DNA of 33,005 bases from Actinomycetes bacterium (lineage in GTDB: Bacteria; Actinomycetota; Actinomycetes; Actinomycetales; Microbacteriaceae): contig JAEZHW010000010.1 in assembly GCA_023436775.1 (NCBI GenBank), positions 1 through 33,005 on the forward strand, read 5' to 3'. Numbering within the stretch: the stretch's first letter is position 1; each line of letters starts with the position of its first letter. Below, one piece after another: positions 1-8,377 of this stretch. The position numbers and the translations under genes are program-made. A model generated the notes under the pieces. It saw only the letters and a list, made by a program, of their open reading frames with translations. It did not search any database and had not been told where the DNA came from.

Positions 1-18
1 CGCCGAGCTTGCTCGGCG
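1..18 (-). terminator. Stem-loop after the TTT receptor gene
   Basis: Bases 1-18 are a near-perfect inverted repeat (CGCCGAG, four-base centre, CTCGGCG) lying 19 bases past the stop codon of the minus-strand receptor gene. It could end transcription, or it could separate a highly expressed binding-protein message from downstream permease genes. The following bases, where a T-run would be, are outside the window, so the terminator call is not complete. Confidence 0.5.
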
Positions 19-37
19 GCCCTTCGTAGTGCAGTAG

Positions 38-1045
38 CTATTGCAGACGCTTGTTGACCAGTTCGATGGCCGAGGCGCTCAGCTTGGCCATGTCGTCGAT
101 CCACTTGAGTAGGTCGTCACCGACGGCCGGGGTCGCGGTGAAGCCGCGCTCGGCGGTCCAGGCTGCCCATGCCTCGCCCGAAGCGACCTTGTTGGCGGCC
201 TCGACCAGCTTGGCGCGGACGGCGTCGGGCAGACCCTTCGGAGCCACGGTCATGTAGTCGGCGCCGAAGGGGTTGTTGATCCCCACCTCTTCGTACGAAA
301 CAGCACCCGGCAGCACCGAGTTGTACTCCGGCGAGCCGGTGTGCACCAGGGCGCGAATGTCACCTGCGGTGAACAGGCCCAACTGCCCCGGCACGGTGGC
401 GCTGTAGGCGTCGATCTTGCCGCCCACCGCTGCGAGCGCGGCCTCACCGGCACCGCCGCTGAAGGGCACGATGTTGAACTCAACGCCGGCCTCGGCTTCG
501 AGCTGCACGATCTGGAAGGTCGGGCTGGTGTAGCGGCCGGTGGTACCGATCGAGATCGTGCCGGGGTTCGCATTGGCGTCCGCAAGCAGGTCCTCGATGG
601 TCTGGTACTTGGAGTCCTTGCCAACGAAGAGCGCGTTCGGGGCCTGCAGCATCAGCGAGACCGGGGTGTAGTCGTCGGTGGTCTTGAACGGCAGCGCATC
701 GTTGATCAGCGGCTGCACGATCACGCCGGCCGGCGAGCTCAGGCCAATAGTGTGACCGTCTGCGGGCGAACTGAACACGGCGGTCAGCCCGATGGTCTCG
801 TCACCACCGGGCATGTTCTCGACCACGACGGTGGTGCCCAGCTCTTCGGCGAGCAGGCGCGAGAACTCACGGCCCGACGGGTCCGACGAGCCACCCGGCG
901 CGAACGGAATGATGTAGGTGAGCTGGCCGTCCGGGTAGGCGATCTCCTCACCCGACTCTGCCGGCGCGCAACCCACGACGCCGAACGCCAGCGCTGCCAC
1001 TGCGGCAACGCCCGAAACACGAGTTGCAGTTCCAAACCTCTTCAT
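38..1045 (-). CDS. TTT-family tricarboxylate transporter substrate-binding lipoprotein (Bug/TctC-like)
   Basis: A 335-residue extracytoplasmic solute receptor of the tripartite tricarboxylate transporter (TTT) family. Such receptors bind carboxylates outside the membrane and deliver them to TctA/TctB permeases. The N-terminus is a lipoprotein signal peptide: basic MKR, a hydrophobic Ala/Val stretch, then a lipobox ending at Cys26 (VVGC). Family-typical segments follow: ITYIIPFAPGGSSDP-like (about 43-57, the carboxylate-binding loop), VVVENMPGG (about 73-81) and the later GTISIGTTG region (about 161-169). The start is supported by GAAGGGA upstream of ATG. Length is normal for the family. No tctA or tctB is present here. 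As the gene reads towards the left edge, they probably lie there. The substrate cannot be told from sequence. Confidence 0.9.
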   Translation of the reverse strand: MKRFGTATRVSGVAAVAALAFGVVGCAPAESGEEIAYPDGQLTYIIPFAPGGSSDPSGREFSRLLAEELGTTVVVENMPGGDETIGLTAVFSSPADGHTIGLSSPAGVIVQPLINDALPFKTTDDYTPVSLMLQAPNALFVGKDSKYQTIEDLLADANANPGTISIGTTGRYTSPTFQIVQLEAEAGVEFNIVPFSGGAGEAALAAVGGKIDAYSATVPGQLGLFTAGDIRALVHTGSPEYNSVLPGAVSYEEVGINNPFGADYMTVAPKGLPDAVRAKLVEAANKVASGEAWAAWTAERGFTATPAVGDDLLKWIDDMAKLSASAIELVNKRLQ

Positions 1046-2212
1046 GATGTCCCTTCAAGTGACGAACGGAACACTGCGATGGTGCTGGACCCGAGGCGCA
1101 GAAGCGGCGGCGGCGTCGGCGCAGCGTTGCGCGCGACTGCCGCGAACCCGACGAGCGTGCATCCTGGCTGGTCCTGACTCCAGCGTCGATGGAAACTCAC
1201 CTGATTCTGGCCCGCTTCCCGACCTCAACCATCAAAGTGTCGACTATTCACCGAGACTAACCCCGATTCCGCCCCGCTGACTAGGCTTCCCGCCCCAAAG
1301 TGTCCACACGATCCCGCTTCTGGCGCGCAAATGCAAAGCACACTGGGCGCGCGCACGGTCATGCGCGCCACATCCCCCGGTTGCGCGCCGGCGAGCTTGC
1401 TGTGGCTCACCATGATCGAGCGGCATTTGCCTACCTGAGATACTTCGCCACCCTCAACGTTCCACAACCCACCGTGGCGAGAGCGGAGCGACAAAGGACT
1501 CGGACAGCCCAGCTCAGCTCTCCATCAGGTCCCCTGCTTGCGCCAGTTGACGAACACAGGCTCGCAACATCGACCGCTGGGGACCTCTGCGTTGACGTTC
1601 AAGCTCGTCCCAATACCCGGAACCGAAGATAAAGAGTCGCGTGGCCCCGGCCTGGCGACATCAGCCGCGGGGCCTCGCTCAAACGCACAGTTGCAACGAC
1701 ACCCAACGCGTCAGGAGTTACAACGCCTCCCCTTCAGCGGAGCCGTCGTGCCGTTGGCCGACGTAGTCGATCTCTGGTCCAACCGAGTAGGCGCCACTCT
1801 GTCCACCCCCGACAAAAGAACAGAGACCTGTAAGTCGGCGGGAATCGAGGGCGCCCCGCAGTTGCCCACCGAGCCATAGGTGCTCACGCACCATCGACTC
1901 GCAACCCGTCTCGGTCTTGATGGGGTGGCGGCCGCAGTCGTCCGTCACACAGGAGGCGGCAGTACCAACTGCTATCTCCAAGAATTTGAGTGTTGCCCTG
2001 CCAGCTCTGCTCAGGCTCCTACGCAACCAGAGTGCCGATATCAGAAAGAGGGTCGTCACTTACGACGAAACCCAGCAACTCGCTCAAGAGTGCGAAACCA
2101 GCGCCACCATGGCCGAGCTAGACCATAAGCATCAGTTGTTCCACGGAGCGCTGTTTCGTGGCCTGCATAGAGCGAGTGTTGAGCTGAGGCACAAAGCTCC
2201 ACGGAGGAATCC
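1046..2212. other. Gene-free interval of about 1.2 kb between receptor gene and defence operon
   Basis: No convincing gene was found on either strand. The open frames here are short, lack good ribosome binding sites and resemble no family I recognise. The right part should hold the transcript end of the defence operon, but I see only a weak minus-strand stem-loop at 2052-2066 (GTCGT, five-base loop, ACGAC). The left part must hold the promoter of the receptor gene. Two same-orientation copies of a 12-mer (CAAAGTGTCGAC at 1233-1244, CAAAGTGTCCAC at 1296-1307) lie 63 bases apart. They could be operator half-sites or worn terminal repeats of an insertion sequence. No copy of the tRNA-Gln 3' end, which would mark an attachment site, was found. 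Confidence 0.6.
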
Positions 2213-4168
2213 TTAGAAGCCAGGATGATCGAACTCCTCGGCCTCGGCAGGCTGGATAACGGCGTGGGCGAGCGGACTAACCCAGGCATCGACTACCGAC
2301 ATTGTCCTGCTGTTTGGGGCGAACTGTGGCTCGAGGGCTCCAACTGTCACCATGACTGGAATCTGGGCTGCAACACCAGAGAAGATGCAGGTTCCGGTCG
2401 GGAGGATTGGCATCGACTCGAACGAAACACGGTCGAGGTAGGAGACCGCTTTCTCGATGGCCCTGATGTCGAGATCGTTGACTAACCGATGGAGGAAGTA
2501 ATTGTGGAGCTGGGAGATGATCGTCGGTGAAATGTCGTGGGGACGCTGACTCGCAATGGTCAGGAAGGCACCGAACTTGCGCCCCTCCTTGATGATCTCC
2601 TCAAACGTCTCGAGTCGGTAATCGCGCCAGGCTTCGCTCTCTCGAGCGGATTCCAACGACAGGATGTTGTGCGCTTCGTCAATGATGAGGTTGAGATAAC
2701 GCTCGCTGGATTGATCAGTGGTCTTCTTTTCCTCATAAAGGTGACGACACAGGATCATTGGCAGGACCTTACGCATCTCGAGGTTCACGTCGCGGAGCGA
2801 GACAACCGTAAGCGGCTTAGAGTCGAGCGTGTCCTTCGATATAGTGATCAGTCGTTTTATTCCACCGATGCGGCCGGCGAGGCGCTTCATGAGCGGACCG
2901 ATGTGCTCACGGTTCACGAAACCGCCGATGACGTCGCGATAGTACTGCAGGACGAGCTTGAAGCGCACAAGATCAACGTCACCAACAGCACTGAAATCTT
3001 GTTCCGCAGCCGCGACCTTGCTGGAGATGAAATCACTCCAGTCACCATCGCTCGACCACTTTGTATTCCCGTGGCTGATGATCCATTTGAAGTTCCGGTT
3101 TCCGCTGTGGTACTCAAGGTGTGCCTTGACGTCCTCGACCATCGCCCTAAACGAGTCCGTCGCGTGCTGGCCGAGGCACTCCTCAATCTCTTCGAGGAAA
3201 TTAATCGGTAGTTGCCGATCCATAGCGGGGTCGGTGCTCTTCGTGGCGCGCGCAACTGCGTCACCGACGACACGAAGCAGCGCGTCTGCGTTTGGAAGGA
3301 GCCGATCCCAGAAGTCGCTGCGAAGCACCCTCGCGACGAACGGCGCTTGAGTCTTCTCTGTGGCGTCGAGCAGGATCGACCAGAACACCTGGTCGTGGAC
3401 GGCCGACTTTGGCAGCGGTAGCCGATCGCCCTTGTCCGTCCGCGTCGAGAGCCGGTATTCCGTCTTGAAGTCGCCGCCGACGATGACCGAGGCAGACGGC
3501 CCGTCGCCTGAACCGGAGTCCACATACTCGCCGTTGAAGTCGATGAGAACGAACCGGGAGCGAGCCGCGAAGCCGGGCTGGTCTCCGAACTTAGTGAAAA
3601 GTTCGTGGTAGAGCTTCGCGAGCGTGTACGACTTGCCACTACCCGTATTTCCGAAGATTCCGACATGGCTCGCGAAGATAGCGTCTACGCCGACCAGCAC
3701 CGGCTGGGTTGGCTCCATTGCAAGCGCCCCGAGCGGGATGGCGTACGCGGCATCCGCGACAAAAGTGTGGATCGCCTTGAACTCGTCATCGCTGAGGAGG
3801 AAACACTCATTGTCGAGCAGCGGCATCTCCCGCACACCACGATGGAAGTTACCGTCCTCGAAGTAGCCGACGAGACTGACCTCAAGTACTCTTGCCAGCC
3901 TGTCGACGGTTCGCTTGTATTCGCGTGACGCACCGCGGTCTTCTTCGACATGCTCGCCGTCCACGGAGGCGACGAGTTCGACGAACCCCTTCGCAATTTT
4001 GACGAAGCTTCCGACAGCGACGTTGCGGACAATCTCCCCCTTGTAGAGGAGGTGAGAGCTGTTCTTCAGCTTGTCGACAGCGATGCGAACCCGTCGCCCC
4101 TCCACTGACGTGACCTTGCCGATACTGAAGACGGCGTCACGCTTGAGAATTTCCTCCTCGTCACGCAT
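2213..4168 (-). CDS. herA: HerA-like DNA translocase ATPase (DUF87), partner of SIR2
   Basis: A protein of about 651 residues in the HerA/FtsK superfamily of hexameric DNA pumps. In order it shows an N-terminal beta-barrel-like HAS segment (about 10-75), a RecA-like core with Walker A GNTGSGKS (about 173-180), Walker B LNLIIDEAHN (about 492-501, Asp497-Glu498) and the sensor-like SQRP (about 540-543). The insert of about 250 residues between Walker A and B is long, as in defence-associated HerA proteins. It is the last gene of the five-gene operon and overlaps the SIR2 stop codon. I prefer the ATG at 4168 (overlap ATGCGTGA, 8 bases). An upstream ATG at 4183 would add five residues, but neither start has a strong Shine-Dalgarno. 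HerA-SIR2 pairs are known antiphage complexes. Archaeal HerA works with NurA, which is absent here. Confidence 0.92.
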   Translation of the reverse strand: MRDEEEILKRDAVFSIGKVTSVEGRRVRIAVDKLKNSSHLLYKGEIVRNVAVGSFVKIAKGFVELVASVDGEHVEEDRGASREYKRTVDRLARVLEVSLVGYFEDGNFHRGVREMPLLDNECFLLSDDEFKAIHTFVADAAYAIPLGALAMEPTQPVLVGVDAIFASHVGIFGNTGSGKSYTLAKLYHELFTKFGDQPGFAARSRFVLIDFNGEYVDSGSGDGPSASVIVGGDFKTEYRLSTRTDKGDRLPLPKSAVHDQVFWSILLDATEKTQAPFVARVLRSDFWDRLLPNADALLRVVGDAVARATKSTDPAMDRQLPINFLEEIEECLGQHATDSFRAMVEDVKAHLEYHSGNRNFKWIISHGNTKWSSDGDWSDFISSKVAAAEQDFSAVGDVDLVRFKLVLQYYRDVIGGFVNREHIGPLMKRLAGRIGGIKRLITISKDTLDSKPLTVVSLRDVNLEMRKVLPMILCRHLYEEKKTTDQSSERYLNLIIDEAHNILSLESARESEAWRDYRLETFEEIIKEGRKFGAFLTIASQRPHDISPTIISQLHNYFLHRLVNDLDIRAIEKAVSYLDRVSFESMPILPTGTCIFSGVAAQIPVMVTVGALEPQFAPNSRTMSVVDAWVSPLAHAVIQPAEAEEFDHPGF

Positions 4169-5405
4169 TGCCCACAGCCCCATCGACGGTACCGAGTTTC
4201 AATTCGATGATGTGGTCCGCGCTAGGGGCGCTATCCCCGAGCACCTTGTCGAGGAAGTCTGAGACCACGATGTCGAGCGTGAGTTTCAGCTCCTCCTTCC
4301 CAGCTTCCGGTGCGGCCGGCTGCACGAAGAGCACGTTGCCGTTCTTGATGCGCTCCGGGGGGAACAGGGCGCTCATCTCGGTATGCGCCGCGCGGCTGTA
4401 GCAGAAGACGATGACCTGGAGGGTCGGATTGGTCGCTGCAGCGCGCAGGACGAGATCGAGCAGGTGTTCGTCGCGGAACGAGAAGCCGTGAGCGAACAGC
4501 GCACTGTTCTCCTTCTCGAGCTCATTCGCAAAACGCCGGATCAGTTCGTAATAGGTCTTGTTTAGCACGGTGCTCGCGAACTTTGTCTTCTCCGGGTTCA
4601 CAATCTGGAGACGCTCGTAACCCTTGGCGAAAGCCCGTGCCTCGTCGCTGAACGACTTTCCCTCTGCGTCAGCTTTCAACTTTGCGGCATCAATGTTCTC
4701 CGCCCCAGCGATAGTGAGCAGAGACGACCTCGCAGCATCAAATGAGTTCTTCACCGCTTGAATCAACTCGAGACGGTGATCAAAGTAGATCTCCTCGCCA
4801 CCGCCGTGCCAGCCGGCCGAGCCATGAAGCTTGAAGAGATTGAAGGTTGGAATCTCCGAGCGATACCCGAATTGCGCACCCTGACGGAATCGTAAGGTGC
4901 TGTATTCACCAAGGTCGAGTCGAGGTCGGAGTTTCCCGGCGAAACCGTCATTCGTGTCTATTTCGAGAAGCTCGAGCGCCAACTCGAAGGCCATGTCAAC
5001 ATTGGTGGTGAACAGATTCACCTGCTTGCCGAGCAACGTACTACGACGCCTAAGGAGAATCCGGTTGAGCGTGCCGACAAAGCCTGCGTAGGACTTGATT
5101 AGCGCCTGAGCATCTGCGTTGCTCTTGGCTTCGAGAAGGCAAAGGTTTTGCATCAGCACTTTTTCAAAGAAGTATCCCTGAACCGACGTACGAGCGAGTC
5201 GAGTCTCGTCGTCATCGTCCTGCAGCTCGGTGAGTACCTTCTCAACATCGCCGAGCGGGGCGAAGAACGGTGCAGAGGTGCCCGCGCCGATCAAGAAGTT
5301 CAGATGCGAGTCCTGGATGATCGTTCGCAATCGCTCGACCGAGAGGCCATCAGCCTCAGCCAACTTGGCTGAGGACGGACTGACGACACGAAGTTCGCTA
5401 GCCAT
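4161..5405 (-). CDS. SIR2-family protein, predicted NAD-consuming effector paired with HerA
   Basis: A protein of 414 residues with the SIR2 Rossmann fold. Visible motifs are GAGTS (about 40-44, NAD-binding), TTNVD (about 133-137, the TxNxD motif) and LHG (about 193-195, with the conserved catalytic His194). All three are intact, so it looks active. The C-terminal part has HGFSFRDEHL (about 306-315), a hallmark of the SIR2-like branch found in defence proteins such as HerA-associated SIR2 and ThsA relatives. There are no zinc-binding Cys pairs as in deacetylating sirtuins, which favours NADase activity; that is inference. The ATG at 5405 overlaps the Res stop as TGATG. A TTG one codon upstream is also possible. 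The downstream HerA gene overlaps its end. It has no membrane segment or signal peptide and should be cytoplasmic. Confidence 0.92.
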   Translation of the reverse strand: MASELRVVSPSSAKLAEADGLSVERLRTIIQDSHLNFLIGAGTSAPFFAPLGDVEKVLTELQDDDDETRLARTSVQGYFFEKVLMQNLCLLEAKSNADAQALIKSYAGFVGTLNRILLRRRSTLLGKQVNLFTTNVDMAFELALELLEIDTNDGFAGKLRPRLDLGEYSTLRFRQGAQFGYRSEIPTFNLFKLHGSAGWHGGGEEIYFDHRLELIQAVKNSFDAARSSLLTIAGAENIDAAKLKADAEGKSFSDEARAFAKGYERLQIVNPEKTKFASTVLNKTYYELIRRFANELEKENSALFAHGFSFRDEHLLDLVLRAAATNPTLQVIVFCYSRAAHTEMSALFPPERIKNGNVLFVQPAAPEAGKEELKLTLDIVVSDFLDKVLGDSAPSADHIIELKLGTVDGAVGNA

Positions 5406-8377
5406 CAAAGGTTCCAGTTCTCCGGAGCTGACCGGGCGAAGTTGTCGATGCCGATTGCCGCGAAGTGCTGTTTGGCCGACTTGATCTTGGCGAGCTCTGC
5501 GGGGCGTAACTTCGAGTCGTCGAGGGTGCTCTTGGTCTCCCGGATCATGTAGATACGGTCCTGGCCGTCCTCGTGTTTCACGATCGCCCAGTCGGGGTTG
5601 TAGGGGCCGACGGGGGTGTCGATCCTGAATTTGCTCGGCAGTTTCATGAAGAGTTTGATGTCCTCGCGAGTATCTAGTTTCTCGGCGAACTGCCGCTCCA
5701 CCTCGGAGTCATAGACCACATAGTCGAAGTCAGTCTTCTGCGTGCTCTGGACCCGGTACATCTGGTCCAGGAATCGTTCCTTCTCCTCCAGGCCATCCGC
5801 CTGCAGGTCACGGAGTTCGTATATCGAACCCGCGATCTGCTCATACTGGATGCCGTCAACCACGATCTTGGCCAGCTCCGTCTTCAACCCGCGTTTCACC
5901 ATGGCGATGAACTCGTTCGGATTGTTGATGAACTCCTCGAGGCGCTCGCAGCCGATCAGGATGTCAATGATTGTCTTGCGCGTCAGCGAGGTGGCTTCCT
6001 GCAACTCGGTTACGATGTCGGGCAGGTCGTAGCTGCCTTTCAAGACGGCTGATCGCGTACTGAGCTCCTCGCCCTTCGCCCCGCCCCGGAGCACTTTCAC
6101 TCCCGCGCGAGTAACCTGAATTCGCAGTGGGTCAATCTTCGGCGCCTCGCGAATCGCCCGAATGCAGTTCGCAATGATCTGGTCACGATCGACGGTGACC
6201 CGATAGGTCGTTCTGCGGCTGATTGCATGCCAGAACTCTTCGAACTCGGGGCTCGAGTACAGCTGCTTGTTGAGCGCTCGCGCCGTCCGGTTGCTTTTCG
6301 GCTTTACGAAGCGTTCGATACTGGTGCGACGGATCAGATTCACAATTTCTGGCTCGTACTGCTCAAAGTACGGGGGCAGATTCAGCGTGAAGCCGAGGGT
6401 GTCGGGCAGGAATTTGGACGTCACTTGGCCTTCCGCAAGGAAGCCATTCAACGTCAGGTGATCGAACACTTCTTTCGACCAGGTGAACCCGAACACCTCG
6501 TCAGTGAACGATCCGTCTTCAGTCTGCCGCGGGATCTTTGCAAACTCGCTCGTCCGCACGCGGCCGATCTCGACACCAGCTACTTTGTACTCGTGCTGCA
6601 AACTCTTCGCGAAGGCCGAATAGGACTCATTCGCAACCACTGTGAGCGTCGCAATACCAGGATCGGATACTCGCGAGAACCCCTCGCGCGTCTTGGCCAC
6701 CGGTAGCCGCAGGCCCCGACCAATCGTTTGCCGTCGCTCCCCTTCGGTAGTCATTTCCCGGAGGTTGCAGATCTGGAACACGTTGGGGTTGTCCCAACCT
6801 TCACGCAGTGCCGAGTGGCTGAAGATGAATCGCACCGGCTCGGACTCGTCGAGCAGGCGCTCCTTGTCCTGCATGATCAATTCGTAGGCATCGTCATCCG
6901 CCTTGGTGGAACCGCTGGTGTCCTCGAATACCACGGTCTTGCCTCGCTTGATCTGCGAGAAGTACGCCTTGCGAAGATTTCGCGGTTCCTGAGGCAGGAG
7001 CGCCTGGTACTGCGCCGACTTCGCTCGCTCCTCAACGAACACTTCATCGAACCACCGTACGAAGTCACCATTCGCGTCGTCGTTGCCGGCCCCATCGCCA
7101 AGGAAGCTCGCAACCTTGTCGACAAAGATCAGGCTCAGCACTTTGATGCCCTTGTCTCGGAGCATCGCCTCTTTGCGCAGGTGCTCGCGAATGGTTTCGC
7201 GGATCATCTCCTTATGGATGGCATCGCCGGAACCGCCGATGCTCTCTCCGATGTGGAGAAAACCGTGGAGCGTGAGGTCGATACTGGCGGGCTCTATGCT
7301 CATCTCATTGACGCGCCACCCTGCATAAATAGCATTATTGGTGAGGCGCTCGTCGGAGAGCTCCTGGTGGGGTTTCACGCTCAGGATGCGTCGCTCCAGC
7401 GAACCGTCCGCCTTTCGGCACGCCAACTCCAATCGGGCAACCCAATTCGGCTCTCGCTTGACCTCTACCAGCTTGATATATGGTGTCGCGTCGGCACCCT
7501 GCTGCTGCACTTCGGCCACCACGATTTGCTTGACCAAGCCGAGGTCGTGGGCGTCCACCGGGTCGAGTCGGTAGACCACGTTCCGCTGTTTTCGGTGCGT
7601 TGCACTGTAGCGAAGAGTGAAGGCTGGCTCGAGCTCACCCACTGCCGACTGCGAAAGTTGTGACTCCATGTTCTGCGGCTCGTCCATAATAACCACAGGG
7701 TGGGTGGCCTTCAGGTAGTCGATCGGGCGGAGGCCGTTCAACTTGTCGCGGGTCTGGTGGATGATGCGAGTGTTTGCGTTGCCACGGATCGAGTCGATCG
7801 TCATGATCATGATCTGCACGTTCGTCGACGTCGCGAAGGATTGCACCTCTTCGGCACTCTTACCGCTGTACACCGTCGTGTCGAAGGGGTGGCTCGGATA
7901 GAGGTCCTTGAAGTGCTGACGCATGAGTCGGATGCTGGTGTTCACGCCCTCACGTACTGCGACGCTCGGCACTAGGATCAGGAACTTCGTAAAGTTGTAC
8001 TTCTGTGCGAGCTCGAAAATGGTGCGGAGATAGACATACGTCTTACCGGTACCTGTCTCCATCTCGATGTCGAAATCGAGAGCGTCCCCGAAAAGCTCGC
8101 TCGCGACTTCTAGGCCGTTGCGGTCCTGTACCCGCTGCAAGTTGGCCAGCACGGTGAACTTGTCGAGGACGAGGTTATTGCCGACTGCACCTACCTCCTG
8201 CGTGAGGTCGATGTCGAGCACCGACTGGTCGGTGTCTTTGAGCGCAGCTTGCCCACGAAGGGTCATCACCAGCTTGTCGGCATCCTTCGGCTGACCATCG
8301 AAGAGATCAACGACGGAATCGATGGCAGCTAGCTGGAAGGACTGACCCGGGTCGAACTGAAATCCTGAACCGCCCAT
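5405..8377 (-). CDS. res: Type III restriction enzyme Res-like helicase-nuclease
   Basis: A protein of about 990 residues. The N-terminal two-thirds is an SF2 helicase: Walker A ETGTGKT (about 107-113), DEPQ box (about 232-235; type III Res proteins typically have DEPx rather than DEAH), SAT (about 258-260), REGWDNPN (about 525-532) and RRQTIGRGLRLP (about 548-559). The C-terminus carries a PD-(D/E)xK nuclease: Glu893 in DSEVERQFAEKL, Pro-Asp at 928-929 (NPDW) and Glu-Thr-Lys at 947-949 (RETKS). All catalytic residues look intact. Partner Mod lies immediately upstream. Its stop and this ATG overlap as TGATG, while a GTG at 8389 would add four residues. In type III systems Res translocates or slides on DNA and cuts after meeting another complex. 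The nuclease predicts active restriction in the cytoplasm. Confidence 0.93.
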   Translation of the reverse strand: MGGSGFQFDPGQSFQLAAIDSVVDLFDGQPKDADKLVMTLRGQAALKDTDQSVLDIDLTQEVGAVGNNLVLDKFTVLANLQRVQDRNGLEVASELFGDALDFDIEMETGTGKTYVYLRTIFELAQKYNFTKFLILVPSVAVREGVNTSIRLMRQHFKDLYPSHPFDTTVYSGKSAEEVQSFATSTNVQIMIMTIDSIRGNANTRIIHQTRDKLNGLRPIDYLKATHPVVIMDEPQNMESQLSQSAVGELEPAFTLRYSATHRKQRNVVYRLDPVDAHDLGLVKQIVVAEVQQQGADATPYIKLVEVKREPNWVARLELACRKADGSLERRILSVKPHQELSDERLTNNAIYAGWRVNEMSIEPASIDLTLHGFLHIGESIGGSGDAIHKEMIRETIREHLRKEAMLRDKGIKVLSLIFVDKVASFLGDGAGNDDANGDFVRWFDEVFVEERAKSAQYQALLPQEPRNLRKAYFSQIKRGKTVVFEDTSGSTKADDDAYELIMQDKERLLDESEPVRFIFSHSALREGWDNPNVFQICNLREMTTEGERRQTIGRGLRLPVAKTREGFSRVSDPGIATLTVVANESYSAFAKSLQHEYKVAGVEIGRVRTSEFAKIPRQTEDGSFTDEVFGFTWSKEVFDHLTLNGFLAEGQVTSKFLPDTLGFTLNLPPYFEQYEPEIVNLIRRTSIERFVKPKSNRTARALNKQLYSSPEFEEFWHAISRRTTYRVTVDRDQIIANCIRAIREAPKIDPLRIQVTRAGVKVLRGGAKGEELSTRSAVLKGSYDLPDIVTELQEATSLTRKTIIDILIGCERLEEFINNPNEFIAMVKRGLKTELAKIVVDGIQYEQIAGSIYELRDLQADGLEEKERFLDQMYRVQSTQKTDFDYVVYDSEVERQFAEKLDTREDIKLFMKLPSKFRIDTPVGPYNPDWAIVKHEDGQDRIYMIRETKSTLDDSKLRPAELAKIKSAKQHFAAIGIDNFARSAPENWNL

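Noticed and set aside
1085..1094. CTGGACCCGA as a copy of the tRNA-Gln T-arm (CTGGACTCGA, 13367-13376), a possible attachment site
   Set aside because: Nine of ten bases match, but the likeness does not extend on either side, and one such match in over 1 kb is expected by chance.
341..1177. A 278-codon plus-strand frame over the receptor gene
   Set aside because: It is the antisense shadow of the receptor gene, His/Arg-rich, with no ribosome binding site or family.
1225..1494. An 89-codon minus-strand frame in the gene-free interval
   Set aside because: No ribosome binding site or recognisable family. It spans the 12-mer repeats and may be a worn insertion-sequence end, but I cannot support it as a gene.
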